A stretch of DNA of 64,000 nt from an uncultured Mycobacteriaceae bacterium (lineage in GTDB: Bacteria > Actinomycetota > Actinomycetes > Mycobacteriales > Mycobacteriaceae): positions 1 through 64,000 of the forward strand of contig CADEGF010000013.1 in the NCBI GenBank assembly GCA_902826815.1, in the 5' to 3' direction. This document shows positions 1 through 8,437 of this stretch, piece after piece (the first letter of the stretch is position 1; the number at the start of each line of letters is the position of its first letter). Both the position numbers and the translations under genes were made by a program. A model generated the notes under the pieces. It was not told where the DNA came from and did not search any database. It worked only from the letters and a program-made list of their open reading frames with translations.

Positions 1-146
1 CCGACGACGGTGCGGCAACCGACGAAGCCGAAGAGCCGGAGGTCGGCGGTGTCGGCTCAGTCGAGGGAGACGAGATCGCGGAGGCCGAGGAGCAGGGCGT
101 GGACGACGCCAAATCGGACTCGGAAGGAGACGAAGAGTCCAAGTAG
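1..146 (+). CDS. lgt: Prolipoprotein diacylglyceryl transferase, C-terminal tail (partial)
   Basis: An open frame enters from the left edge (first full codon at base 3) and ends in TAG at 144-146. The 47 visible residues are almost all Asp, Glu, Gly, Ala and Ser and end in DEESK. No catalytic part is visible. The assignment rests on context: mycobacterial Lgt proteins carry a long acidic C-terminal extension, and lgt precedes the TM2/DUF2752/pykA genes that follow here in M. tuberculosis. Lgt transfers diacylglyceryl to the lipobox cysteine of prelipoproteins in the plasma membrane. Another protein with an acidic tail cannot be excluded. Confidence 0.55.
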   Translation, partial: DDGAATDEAEEPEVGGVGSVEGDEIAEAEEQGVDDAKSDSEGDEESK

Positions 147-179
147 GCGGCACGCTTCGGAGTTATCGACAAGGCGGTT

Positions 180-495
180 TTATCCACAGGAGTGGGCCTG
201 TTGCCTCGTGAGAGTGCGCGCTTGTTGACGTGGGCGCCGGCTTTGCTGGTGGTGATCGATCATCGACGGGTGATTGATCAGGCGGTGAAACGGGATGGCC
301 GCCGTGTCGTATTTCCTGGTCACCTTGGCGCGGTGACGAACCTTGGATACCAGTTTCTGCTGTGGGTGGTAGTAGTTGGTCAGCTTGGACTGCCACAGCC
401 AGATCTCGTTGAGTAGCAACATTTCCGAGGCGGTGTCATAGCGGTGGTAGCCGACCACGGTGCGGACCACCGCCCAGTTCTTCTGCTCGACGTGA
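180..495 (-). pseudogene. Transposase/integrase fragment (decayed)
   Basis: Reading the minus strand from about 495 downwards, the frame gives HVEQKNWAVVRTVVGYHRYD, then a stretch with NEIWLWQSKLTNYYHPQQK and KVRHRAKVTRKYDTAA. I recognise this as the C-terminal part of a DDE (integrase-core type) transposase common in actinobacteria. No start, no N-terminal HTH and no complete catalytic triad are present, and the frame is entered only by a shift from the upstream hydrolase remnant. It is a dead fragment. The family-level assignment is from memory and the exact IS family is not determined. Confidence 0.55.
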
Positions 496-812
496 CAGCG
501 CCTGGGCGGTGAGGAACGGGCCGTCTGCGAACTCGCGGTAGCTGTCGGTGCCGTCTCCCGCATCGGTCACCGGGTAGTACAGCGACTGGTGGACGAAGCG
601 GACGCCGCTGCGCTCTTGGGCCATGATCGTCACCGGCGCGGCCATGTTGGCGCCGACGGCCAGTTCCCGCACCAGTCGGTCGTGTGTGCCTGCGTTGCCG
701 AGAACCCATTCTCATCCACATCGGGCTTGTCGATGGGTGCGGCCTGAATGTCGTCGAGCAGCTTGCGCGCGCCGTCCGGTCCGAGTTCATAAATGAACGA
801 TGGTTTGGACAT
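496..812 (-). pseudogene. Alpha/beta-hydrolase (HSL/lipase-like) remnant with internal deletions
   Basis: ATG at 812 on the minus strand opens a peptide with ELGPDGARKLLDDIQAAP and KPDVDE, which looks like the N-terminus of mycobacterial lipase-type hydrolases. After a short gap the text resumes as HTTD, then in a second frame RELAVGAN, and later RFVHQSLYYPVTDAG and SYREFADGPFLTAQA. Those blocks occur in that order in the hormone-sensitive-lipase family, but the HGGG oxyanion motif and the GDSAGG nucleophile block between them are missing. At about 495 the hydrolase text stops and transposase text begins. The remaining bases up to 1070 show no gene. Confidence 0.6.
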
Positions 813-1070
813 GTGGTCCGCGAGTTGGGCACGGTGTGGTCAGGGCCCGGCACCCCGGCCAGCGAATTTTGGAGCCTCGGGTAGATCCCCGACAGCCGGC
901 TACCGTGCAACGCAACGCTATCCGATGACTTTTCGGAGAGTTGGTCCAGGTTAAGACGGTGAGGTCGCTCAACTCCGGCCGCAGCCGGTCGCGCGGCCGG
1001 CCACCGTCAATGCGGGACGCTGTGGTGACCCCGATGAGCCGCGGTTGATGAGGTCGATACGATCGCGCTA

Positions 1071-2555
1071 GTGAACCCGCCAGGGGAACCACGCCATGCT
1101 GGCTGGCGTGCGCTCGACCAGTCGCAGCGCCGCGTCCTCATCTGCACCCTCGCCGCGAACGCGCTGGTGTTCTTTGACCAGACCGCTGTCGTTGTGGCGC
1201 TGCCCGAGATCGGGCGCGAGTTTCGCGCCGACGCGGCCGATCTGCAATGGATGATTACCGCGTACCTGTTGGCGCTCGCTGTGTTCATGCTGGTCGCCGG
1301 CCGGGTAGCCGACCATTTCGGCCGGCGGAAGACCTTTCTCGTGGGGCTCGTGATCTTCGCGATGGGCTCGGCGCTGTGCGCCGTGGCGCCCAGTTTGCCG
1401 CTTTTGATCGCGGCGCGATTCCTTCAGGGTATCGGCGGTGCGGCCGCGCAACCGCTGGCAATGGAGATCGCTACCCGCGCGGTAGATGACAAGCAGCGCG
1501 GCTGGGCGATCGGCGCGCTCGCCACCGGCGGTACGTCGTTTCTCGTGATCGGGCCGCTGATTGCGGGCGCGCTGGTGATTGCGGATTGGCGATGGATCTT
1601 CGTTGTGCCGCTGCCGGTGGTGGCGTTCGTGCTGGCGGCCGGTTACCGCAGCATCGGTACCTCGCGCGAAACGCTTAGTCGCCCGATCCGATGGCAGCCG
1701 ATAGCAATGCTGCTCATCGGACTCGGCTCCTTGGTGTTCGGGCTGGTCAGCGGCGAACAGCTCGGCATCGCCACCATCTTCCCGGCGGTCATCGGGCTCC
1801 TCGTGCTGGCGATGTTCGCGCTCTACGCATTGCGAGTGCCGCAGCCGCTCATCGAGATTCCGCTGCTGAAGAATCCGATGCTCGCGACGTCGCTAGCCGC
1901 CTTGTTCGCGATCCAATTTGCCGTATTCGGAGTCATGGTTTCCCTCACGCATTACCTGCAGCACGGGCTCGGTCTCAGCGGCCTCGCCGCCGGTGCGGTG
2001 ATCGCCCTGGCCGGCATCGGGACTCCGCTCTTGTCGCTGTCTGCCGGGAGAGCCGTTGACGCCGCCGGGCCGCGACGGCTCGTCCTGCCTGGATTGGTGT
2101 TGACGACCGCCGCGCTGCTTACCCTGGGGCTGTTGTCGCCGCTCGGCGGAATTCTCGTACTGCTGCCCGGCCTAATTGCTTTCGCAGCCGGGCGGCCGGC
2201 AGTGTTCACGCCGGCCGGCATCGGCCCGTTTCTCGCTTTCGGTGCCGAGCAGCGGGCCTTCGCGGCGAGCCTGGCCGCGGAGGCTCGACAGCTCGGGGCC
2301 GTGTTCGGGGTGACCGTGACCACAGCAATGGGGCCAGTCGGGTACCCGGCATCCTTCGTCACCCACGATCAATACCTGGTCCAAGGATTCCAGAGTTCGG
2401 TGCTGGTCGCTGCGATGGTCTGCGCGCTGACGGCCGTCGCGGTGTGGCGGTGGATGCCGGCGCGGACCCCGCTCCGCGTGTCAGATTTTTCGTGTTGTAT
2501 TCGCTGTGGCGGCACGTGTCAGTTGAAGAATCCTTGCACCGAAATGGCTTACTGA
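1071..2555 (+). CDS. MFS drug-efflux transporter, DHA2 (EmrB/QacA) type
   Basis: The 494-residue integral membrane protein starts at GTG 1071. It has the MFS motif A loop (GRVADHFGRRKTF, about residues 80-93), an N-terminal DQTAVVVALPEIG segment typical of the DHA2 proton-antiporter family, and many hydrophobic helices. The likely role is proton-driven export of small molecules; the substrate is unknown. The last 30 or so residues, after RWMPARTPLR, are odd: Cys-rich, hydrophilic and unlike a transporter tail, suggesting the original end was replaced by neighbouring DNA. It lies alone between two pseudogene clusters, in a segment absent from the lgt-pykA interval I recall for M. tuberculosis, so it is probably acquired. 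Confidence 0.85.
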   Translation: MNPPGEPRHAGWRALDQSQRRVLICTLAANALVFFDQTAVVVALPEIGREFRADAADLQWMITAYLLALAVFMLVAGRVADHFGRRKTFLVGLVIFAMGSALCAVAPSLPLLIAARFLQGIGGAAAQPLAMEIATRAVDDKQRGWAIGALATGGTSFLVIGPLIAGALVIADWRWIFVVPLPVVAFVLAAGYRSIGTSRETLSRPIRWQPIAMLLIGLGSLVFGLVSGEQLGIATIFPAVIGLLVLAMFALYALRVPQPLIEIPLLKNPMLATSLAALFAIQFAVFGVMVSLTHYLQHGLGLSGLAAGAVIALAGIGTPLLSLSAGRAVDAAGPRRLVLPGLVLTTAALLTLGLLSPLGGILVLLPGLIAFAAGRPAVFTPAGIGPFLAFGAEQRAFAASLAAEARQLGAVFGVTVTTAMGPVGYPASFVTHDQYLVQGFQSSVLVAAMVCALTAVAVWRWMPARTPLRVSDFSCCIRCGGTCQLKNPCTEMAY

Positions 2556-2733
2556 TATCCCAGAGACACGCTAATCGGTCGCGGCCAGCAGCTTCGGCTA
2601 GGCCGTGAGTTCGTCGCGCCGAGTGCGGACGACCGCGTCCACAGTCGGGAGGTATTGGTAGTCAGCACGTTTGGTAGTCCGGCTGGCCGCGGGGCTGGTC
2701 ACGGGCTGGCCCCACGGAGGTCGAGTAGCGCCG

Positions 2734-3126
2734 GGACTTGGTGGTGTATTTGGCCAGGTATCCGGCGACCCGCCTTGCGAGGTCGGCAGCTGACACCGGC
2801 GGCGAGGATTCGGCGGCAGCGGCCGCGTCCTCGGCGGGGTCGAGACGGATCAGAGCGTGGTAGTGAACGATCGCGCGGCGGCGCTGGTATTCGGCGACTT
2901 TGACAAGCGACACCCGCACACCCGCCGGCTCGACGCCGAGGGCGCGCAGGTGACGGGCCAGCGCGCGCCGCAGGCCGATGGTGAACCGCCGCCACAGCCC
3001 GGGGGCGTGCCAGTTGAACAGCACGTGCCCGCCCTAGTCGTAGCAGTCGGTGCACAACGGCTGCCCCATAACTTCATCCGCGGACCGATGAACCGTGTTG
3101 CACCACAGAGGTTTCCCGTGCCGACA
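2734..3126 (-). pseudogene. RepSA-like replication initiator remnant with in-frame amber stop
   Basis: On the minus strand one frame reads CRHGKPLWCNTVH and QPLCTDCYD, then TAG at 3034-3036, then GGHVLFNWHAPGLWRRFTIG, VSLVKVAEYQRRR, VHYHALIRLD and GYLAKYTTKS. These are the conserved blocks of the pSAM2 RepSA-type replication initiator of actinomycete integrative and conjugative elements. The Tyr codon usually following CYD is read here as TAG, consistent with a nonsense mutation. Both ends are lost: there is no start upstream and the text degenerates after KYTTKS. No integrase, excisionase or attachment site was seen nearby. It is not functional as a full initiator. Confidence 0.75.
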
Positions 3127-3137
3127 CACCCCCACAC

Positions 3138-3351
3138 TTAAACCAGGTCGAAGTCGCGATCGTCGGGGCGGGCGAGCATCGCGGTCATCGTATGTCGGTT
3201 CCAGGGCCAGAGGTCGATGTTGCCCTCGTCGGTGAGATACCAGGAGTTGCATCCGGGTCTCGGCCTCGGCCTGAACTGCGTGGTCGATCGACCCCTCCAT
3301 TCCTGTGAACGGGCTGATCCACACACTGAAGCTGGTGGCCGGGCAATCCAT
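3138..3351 (-). pseudogene. Unrecognised decayed gene end, frameshifted
   Basis: Two overlapping minus-strand frames carry protein-like text that joins if a frameshift near 3245 is assumed: WISPFTGMEGSIDHA and EAETRMQL in one, then WYLTDEGNIDLWPWN and ARPDDRDFDLV with a stop at 3138-3140 in the other. I do not recognise the family. It lies immediately upstream of the RepSA remnant on the same strand and may belong to the same decayed element. It has no start codon with a ribosome binding site. The alternative is chance open frames in GC-rich DNA. Confidence 0.3.
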
Positions 3352-3396
3352 CTAGCACCCTCTAGCAACAGAAGAATTTCTGGCATGCTGGTTGCC

Positions 3397-3822
3397 ATGA
3401 CTGAGCCGCACTTCGGTGGCGCCGAGGGACCTCCGCCCCCTCATCAACAACCGCAATACCAGCCGCCCCCTCCCGGTTATGCGCCCCAGCCGCCCGGCTA
3501 CCCGCCGCCCAGTCGGTACGGCCAGTATCCGCAGGCCTACATGGATCCATCGGCGCCCTATGGACGTCACCCGCTGACCGGCGAGCCGCTGTCGGACAAA
3601 TCGAAGATCGTCGCCGGGCTGCTCCAGCTCATCGGCCTTTTCGGCCTCGTCGGTATCGGGCGCATCTACCTCGGCTACACCGGCCTTGGCGTGGCGCAGC
3701 TGGTCGTCGGCCTCGTGACATGCGGTATCGGCGCGGTGGTGTGGGGCATCATCGACGCCGTGCTGATCTTCACCGACAAGGTCCGCGATCCGGAGGGACG
3801 TCCCCTTCGTGAGGGCACCTAA
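3397..3822 (+). CDS. TM2-domain membrane protein with Pro/Gln/Tyr-rich N-terminus
   Basis: A 141-residue protein. Residues 1-60 are a Pro, Gln, Tyr and Gly-rich cytoplasmic tail (PPPPHQQPQYQPP). Residues about 65-130 are a TM2 domain: two hydrophobic helices separated by a short turn, with the GRIYLGYTGLGVAQL signature. Proteins of this type are common in actinobacteria and have no assigned biochemical role. ATG 3397 (MTEPHF) is preferred; an in-frame ATG at 3385 would add MLVA. The stop overlaps the next gene by 14 nt, so the two are probably co-translated. It matches the gene following lgt in M. tuberculosis (Rv1615/Rv1616 region). Confidence 0.8.
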   Translation: MTEPHFGGAEGPPPPHQQPQYQPPPPGYAPQPPGYPPPSRYGQYPQAYMDPSAPYGRHPLTGEPLSDKSKIVAGLLQLIGLFGLVGIGRIYLGYTGLGVAQLVVGLVTCGIGAVVWGIIDAVLIFTDKVRDPEGRPLREGT

Positions 3823-4225
3823 CGCCGCGGTAAGCAGCCGCGCCCGGCTGTACGGCGTGCTCGGGACGGGCGCGCTGCTCGGCGGCGGCCTGGCTTATGT
3901 CGGTCTCGCCGATCCGCACAATCCCGACTTCGTCTTTCCCGCATGCCCGTTCAAGCTCCTGACGGGCTGGAACTGTCCGGCGTGCGGTGGGCTACGGATG
4001 ACCCACGACCTGTTGCACGGCGACCTGGCCGCGGCGGCGGTGGATAACATCTTTCTGCTCGTCGGGTTGCCCGCGTTGCTGGTGTGGGTCCTGGTGCGAT
4101 GGCGCACAGGACGACCGATCTTCCCGGTGCCAGCGATCGCCGTCATCGCCGTGACGGCTATCACGTGGACGGTCGTTCGGAACATGCCCGGGTTTCCGCT
4201 GATCCCAACAATTCTCGACGGGTAG
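3809..4225 (+). CDS. DUF2752 membrane protein
   Basis: 138 residues from GTG 3809, which lies inside the end of the TM2 gene. It carries an N-terminal membrane segment, the family signature CPFKLLTGWNCPACGGLR (about residues 47-64), then two more hydrophobic segments. DUF2752 proteins are small three-helix membrane proteins; the paired CP-x-CGG cysteines suggest metal or redox chemistry, but no function is established. The 14-nt overlap with the TM2 gene indicates a two-gene transcript running towards pykA, 48 nt downstream. Confidence 0.8.
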   Translation: MRAPNAAVSSRARLYGVLGTGALLGGGLAYVGLADPHNPDFVFPACPFKLLTGWNCPACGGLRMTHDLLHGDLAAAAVDNIFLLVGLPALLVWVLVRWRTGRPIFPVPAIAVIAVTAITWTVVRNMPGFPLIPTILDG

Positions 4226-4273
4226 TTCCTGCCGTCGCGTCGCCGACACCGATCGGGTCTACGATGAGAAGTC

Positions 4274-5692
4274 GTGACTAGACGCGGAAAGATCGTCTGC
4301 ACTCTCGGTCCGGCGACGAGTGAAGACCACGTAGTAAGGGCGCTTGTCGAGGCCGGAATGGACGTCGCCCGGCTCAACTTCAGCCACGGTGAATACGCGG
4401 ACCACGAATCCCACTACAAGCGGGTGCGCGCGGCGTCAGATACGACAGGCCACGCGGTCGGCATCCTTGCTGACCTGCAGGGTCCCAAGATCCGCCTCGG
4501 CCGGTTCGCCGCGGGTCCGACCTACTGGGCGAACGGCGAGACGGTCCGGATCACCGTCGAGGACTGCGAGGGCACCCACGACAGGGTCTCGACGACCTAC
4601 AAGGAGCTCGCCAGGGACGCCTCACCGGGGGACCGGCTGCTGGTGGACGACGGCAACGTCGGGCTGGTCGTCGAGCACGTCGACGGCAACGACGTGGTGT
4701 GCTCAGTGACCGAGGGCGGACCGGTCAGCAACAACAAGGGCCTTTCGATGCCGGGCATGAACGTGTCGGTGCCGGCGATGTCGGACAAGGACACCGAGGA
4801 TCTCGAGTTCGCCCTGCGGCTCGGCGTGGATCTCGTCGCGCTGTCCTTCGTGCGATCGCCTGCCGACGTCGAGCTTGTGCACGAGGTGATGGACCGCGTC
4901 GGCCGCCGGGTACCGGTGATCGCCAAGTTGGAGAAGCCCGAGGCCGTCGACAACCTCGAAGCCATCGTGCTCGCCTTCGACGCGGTCATGGTCGCCCGCG
5001 GTGACCTCGGTGTCGAACTGCCTTTGGAAGAGGTACCGCTCGTTCAGAAGCGTGCTATCCAAATGGCAAGGGAGAACGCCAAACCCGTCATCGTCGCCAC
5101 CCAGATGTTGGAGTCGATGATCGAGCATTCCCGGCCGACGCGGGCCGAGGCGTCCGATGTTGCCAACGCGGTGCTCGACGGCGCGGACGCGGTGATGCTC
5201 TCCGGCGAGACGTCCGTCGGCAAGTATCCGCTCGAGACGGTCAAGACGATGGCCCGCATCATCTCGGCGGTCGAGCAGAACTCGGTGGTGGTTCCGCCGC
5301 TGACGCATGTGCCGAGGACCAAGCGCGGTGTCATCTCTTACGCCGCCCGCGACATCGGCGAAAGGCTGGACGCCAAGGCGCTCGTCGCCTACACGCAGTC
5401 GGGTGACACAGTGCGTCGGCTGGCGCGGCTGCACACCCCGCTGCCGCTGTTGGCGTTCACCTCGCTGCCCGAAGTGCGCAGCCAGCTCGCCCTCAGCTGG
5501 GGCACCGAAACGTTCATCGTGCCGCACATCCAGACCACGGACGGAATGATCCGCCAGGTCGACAAATCCCTGCTGGAGCTCGGTCGCTACAAGCGTGGTG
5601 ACCTGGTGGTCATCATCGCAGGGGCGCCGCCGGGCACAGTAGGCTCGACCAACCTGATTCACGTACACCGGATCGGGGAGGACGACGTCTAG
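4274..5692 (+). CDS. pykA: Pyruvate kinase
   Basis: A 472-residue enzyme that converts phosphoenolpyruvate and ADP to pyruvate and ATP in lower glycolysis. The full-length family architecture is present: an N-terminal TIM barrel beginning RRGKIVCTLGPAT, an interrupting beta-barrel B domain, the active-site segment VIAKLEKPEAV with the catalytic Lys, the MVARGDLGVELPLE metal/phosphate motif (about residues 240-253), and the C-terminal regulatory domain with SGDTVRRLAR. The start is GTG 4274, shortly after a purine-rich GATGAGAAG. It is followed after 12 nt by the thioesterase gene. Length and motifs are standard. Confidence 0.97.
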   Translation: MTRRGKIVCTLGPATSEDHVVRALVEAGMDVARLNFSHGEYADHESHYKRVRAASDTTGHAVGILADLQGPKIRLGRFAAGPTYWANGETVRITVEDCEGTHDRVSTTYKELARDASPGDRLLVDDGNVGLVVEHVDGNDVVCSVTEGGPVSNNKGLSMPGMNVSVPAMSDKDTEDLEFALRLGVDLVALSFVRSPADVELVHEVMDRVGRRVPVIAKLEKPEAVDNLEAIVLAFDAVMVARGDLGVELPLEEVPLVQKRAIQMARENAKPVIVATQMLESMIEHSRPTRAEASDVANAVLDGADAVMLSGETSVGKYPLETVKTMARIISAVEQNSVVVPPLTHVPRTKRGVISYAARDIGERLDAKALVAYTQSGDTVRRLARLHTPLPLLAFTSLPEVRSQLALSWGTETFIVPHIQTTDGMIRQVDKSLLELGRYKRGDLVVIIAGAPPGTVGSTNLIHVHRIGEDDV

Positions 5693-5704
5693 ATAGGGGG
5701 ATCA

Positions 5705-6571
5705 GTGCTGCTTGGCGATTTCGAGGAGTTGCTGGCGGTACTCGACCTCAACCGCATCGACGACGACACGTTCGTCGGATCGCATCCGAGTAAGAACCCA
5801 CCCCGGACGTTCGGTGGCCAGATGCTGGCGCAGGCGTTCGTGGCGGCCGGTCGCACGCTGCGCCGGGCCCTACCGCCGGGGGCGGTCTCCGCGCATTTCA
5901 TCGCAGGCGGCGACCCCGCCAAGGATCTCGAGTTCCACGTCGTCGGGCTGCGCGACGAACGGCGCTTCGCCAACCGCCGCGTCGACGTCGTGCAGGACGG
6001 CCAACTGCTGACAACGGCGATGGTCTCGTTCGTCGACGGCGGGCGCGGGCTCGAGCACGGAATCGAATTCCCCGAAGTGCCAGATCCGTTGTCGCTGCCC
6101 AAGATCGACGATCTGCTTGTCGGCTACGAGCAGACGGTGCCGCACTTCGTGGAGGCACTGAGGCCGATCGAGTGGCGCTACGCCAACGACCCGGCCTGGG
6201 TGATGCGCCACAAGGGCGAACGGCTCGCATACAACCGGGTCTGGCTCAAGGCCGACGGCCCGATGCCGGAAGACCCGGTGCTGCATTCGGCGGCGTTGCT
6301 GTACGCCTCGGACACCACGGTGCTCGACTCGATCATCACCACCCACGGACTGTCGTGGGGTTACGACCGCATCTTCGCTGCGACCGTCAACCACTCGGTG
6401 TGGTTCCACCGACCATTTCGGTTCGACGAGTGGGTGCTGTACTCGACCTCGTCGCCGGTGGCGTCCGATTCCCGTGGCCTGGGAACTGGTCACATCTTCG
6501 ACCAATCCGGCCAGATCGTGGCTACGGTGGTACAGGAAGGGATCATCAAGTACTTCCCGGGTGCAAACTGA
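5705..6571 (+). CDS. tesB: Acyl-CoA thioesterase II
   Basis: 288 residues with the double-hotdog fold of TesB. It hydrolyses medium- and long-chain acyl-CoA to free fatty acid and CoA in the cytoplasm. Visible motifs are NPPRTFGGQ and VSAHFIAGGD near the N-terminus, ASDTTVLDS with the catalytic Asp, the central Thr/Ser region, and VATVVQEG with the catalytic Gln, matching the Asp-Thr-Gln triad of E. coli TesB. The GTG start lies 12 nt after pykA behind GGGGGATCA. The stop TGA shares its last base with the next gene's ATG, so this is an operon with translational coupling. It corresponds to Rv1618 (tesB1). Confidence 0.93.
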   Translation: MLLGDFEELLAVLDLNRIDDDTFVGSHPSKNPPRTFGGQMLAQAFVAAGRTLRRALPPGAVSAHFIAGGDPAKDLEFHVVGLRDERRFANRRVDVVQDGQLLTTAMVSFVDGGRGLEHGIEFPEVPDPLSLPKIDDLLVGYEQTVPHFVEALRPIEWRYANDPAWVMRHKGERLAYNRVWLKADGPMPEDPVLHSAALLYASDTTVLDSIITTHGLSWGYDRIFAATVNHSVWFHRPFRFDEWVLYSTSSPVASDSRGLGTGHIFDQSGQIVATVVQEGIIKYFPGAN

Positions 6572-7944
6572 TGAAGGTAGCAACAGGCCTTCGGGCCCGC
6601 GAACGGGTGGTCGTACACGTTGACTCGCCGGCCGCTCGCTGGATCAGTGCGCTCGCAGTGCTGAGCCTTTCCGGCTGGCTGCTCCTTCTGCACAAGGATT
6701 TAGCCTGGTCAATAACCATTTTGGCGGCCGTTGCGCTGATCGCACGCGGCATCTTCCTCGGCAGGCCGGTGACAGCGGGGCACGCCACCGCGGCGATGGT
6801 GATGTGCGTCCTTGGTATCGGGCTTGTTTTTCTGGCGTTCGATTTGCACGGCAACCTGATACTGGTCGCCTCCGCGGTGATGCTGATGTGGCCGACGTCG
6901 GCGCGGCCGAACCCGGCCGACCTGCCGCGGATCTTCGCGTTGGTGAATGCGACGACGGGCGACCCGCTCGCGCCGTTCGCGATGCAGCCGTCGAAGTGCT
7001 ACCACTTCAGCGCCGACGGCACCGCTGCCATCGCCTATCGCACCCGACTTGGTTTCGCTGTGGTCAGCGGGGACCCGATCGGAGACGAGGCCCGGTTCAC
7101 CGCACTGGTGGCGGACTTCGCGACAATGTGCCACATCCGGGGCTGGCGCATCGTCGTGCTCGGGTGCAGCGAGCGGCGTCTGAGGCTCTGGTCGAACCCG
7201 ACCGTGCTCGGCAGAAAGCTCACGGCGGTGCCCATCGGGCGCGATGTGGTGATCGATGTCGCGGCCTTCGACATGGTAGGGCGGAAGTACCGCAACCTCC
7301 GCCAGGCCGTGCAGCGCACCAGAAATTTCGGCGTCACCACCGAAGTCGTTGACGAGCAAGGCCTCAGCGACGTTCTGCTCGCCGAACTGACCGAGGTGAT
7401 CCTCGCGTCGCCGAGCGGGTCCAGGATGGAGCGCGGGTTCTCGATGTCCCTTGACGGCACGCTGGAAGGCCGGTATCCGGGTATCACGCTGATCATCGCC
7501 CGCGACGAGGCAGGCCGGGTACAGGGCTTTCATCGATATGCGACCGCGGGCGGCGGTGCAGAGGTGACCCTCGATGTGCCGTGGCGTCGCCGCGGAGCAC
7601 CGAACGGGATCGACGAGCGGCTGTCGGTCGACATGGTCGAGAGCGCCAGAGGGCAAGGGGCGCAACGGCTGTCGCTCGCTTTCGCGGCCTTCCCGGAGAT
7701 CTTCACCGACGACCACCGCAACCTCGGTCGCAGCCTGGTTTTCACCGCGGTCCATCTCGGCGACCCGTTGATCGCGCTCGAATCGCTCTACCGCTATCTA
7801 CGAAAGTTCCATGCGCTGGGCGATCGGCGCTACGTGATGGTGACCCTCACCCAGGTGGTGCCGCTGCTGCTCGTGCTGTTGTCGCTCGAGTTCATGCCTC
7901 GGCGACGGCATCTGACTAGGACGTCGGGCGCGCGGGTGTCGTGA
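6571..7944 (+). CDS. Membrane protein with DUF2156 (LPG-synthase C-terminal-like) domain
   Basis: 457 residues from ATG 6571, which overlaps the tesB stop by one base. Residues 1-130 contain an amphipathic start and four to five hydrophobic helices. Residues about 150-430 match the DUF2156/GNAT-like domain of phosphatidylglycerol lysyltransferases (YHFSADGTAAIAYR, VVSGDPIGD, KYRNLRQAVQRTRNFG, GAPNGIDERLSVDMVE). MprF-type enzymes use aminoacyl-tRNA to modify phosphatidylglycerol. Whether this shorter protein does so is not shown, as it lacks the large flippase domain. It corresponds to Rv1619. The 3' end overlaps the convergent DUF4190 gene by 29 nt. The start is well determined by the overlap and by the basic N-terminus. 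Confidence 0.85.
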   Translation: MKVATGLRARERVVVHVDSPAARWISALAVLSLSGWLLLLHKDLAWSITILAAVALIARGIFLGRPVTAGHATAAMVMCVLGIGLVFLAFDLHGNLILVASAVMLMWPTSARPNPADLPRIFALVNATTGDPLAPFAMQPSKCYHFSADGTAAIAYRTRLGFAVVSGDPIGDEARFTALVADFATMCHIRGWRIVVLGCSERRLRLWSNPTVLGRKLTAVPIGRDVVIDVAAFDMVGRKYRNLRQAVQRTRNFGVTTEVVDEQGLSDVLLAELTEVILASPSGSRMERGFSMSLDGTLEGRYPGITLIIARDEAGRVQGFHRYATAGGGAEVTLDVPWRRRGAPNGIDERLSVDMVESARGQGAQRLSLAFAAFPEIFTDDHRNLGRSLVFTAVHLGDPLIALESLYRYLRKFHALGDRRYVMVTLTQVVPLLLVLLSLEFMPRRRHLTRTSGARVS

Positions 7945-8437
7945 TCGTGACGCTGAACTGGTCCTCGACCTTCTTCTGGAACTGGTCCGCGCACCGCTGA
8001 ACGGCTTCTTGATCCGAGCCCGCACTGGACAGGCACTGCATGTAGTCCGTGCCGCCCACTTCGTTGAAAACCCAGACAGACAACACGATGACGACGATCG
8101 CCTCGATGATGCTCAGGATGCCGAGCACGATGCCCGCGATCGCGACGCCGCCGTTGGTGGCTTCTCCGCGTCTGGCTTTCTGCCAGCCGAGGAACCCGAG
8201 AATCACCGCGACGATCCCGAGCACAACGCCGCCGACGACGGAGATCAACGCGATGATCGCGACTACCAGCGCGGCGATACCCAAGCCGTTCTTCGGCGCT
8301 TGGGGCGCCTGTGAGTACCCGGCGTATGGCTGGGGCGGCGGCGGTGGGTAGCTGCCCGGGTACGCGCCGCCTGGTGGCGGCGGGTATTGCGGGTACTGAG
8401 GATACTGCGGATACTGCGGCGGTTGCGGGTCGGTCAT
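7916..8437 (-). CDS. DUF4190-type membrane protein with Pro/Tyr repeat N-terminus
   Basis: 173 residues. The N-terminus is built of tandem PQY units followed by PPPPGGAYPGSYPPPPP. Two transmembrane helices (about residues 55-80 and 95-125) flank a basic loop WQKARRGEA, the layout of DUF4190. A C-terminal extracytoplasmic tail contains two Cys (YMQCLSSAG, VQRCADQF) that could form a disulfide. The function is unknown; related proteins are common in mycobacterial envelopes. The ATG overlaps the stop of the upstream DUF308 gene by 4 nt, so they form a minus-strand pair. Confidence 0.75.
   Translation of the reverse strand: MTDPQPPQYPQYPQYPQYPPPPGGAYPGSYPPPPPQPYAGYSQAPQAPKNGLGIAALVVAIIALISVVGGVVLGIVAVILGFLGWQKARRGEATNGGVAIAGIVLGILSIIEAIVVIVLSVWVFNEVGGTDYMQCLSSAGSDQEAVQRCADQFQKKVEDQFSVTITTPARPTS
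8382..8417. repeat. 9-bp tandem repeat (about 4 units) coding PQY repeats
   Basis: Four consecutive 9-base units of the form GGRTAYTGN encode repeated Pro-Gln-Tyr at the N-terminus of the minus-strand DUF4190 protein. In-frame unit gain or loss would change tail length without disrupting the gene, so the site may be length-polymorphic between strains. Confidence 0.7.

Noticed and set aside
496..812. Reading the whole 180-812 segment as one transposase
   Set aside because: The upstream blocks (KPDVDE, HQSLYYPVTD, ADGPFLTA) belong to lipase-type hydrolases; only the part below about 495 is transposase-like.
4703..5668. 321-residue frame opposite pykA
   Set aside because: Antisense of a fully conserved enzyme; no independent evidence.
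8382..8417. CRISPR-like repeat
   Set aside because: Units are 9 bp, contiguous and coding; no spacers. No CRISPR array was seen anywhere in the window.
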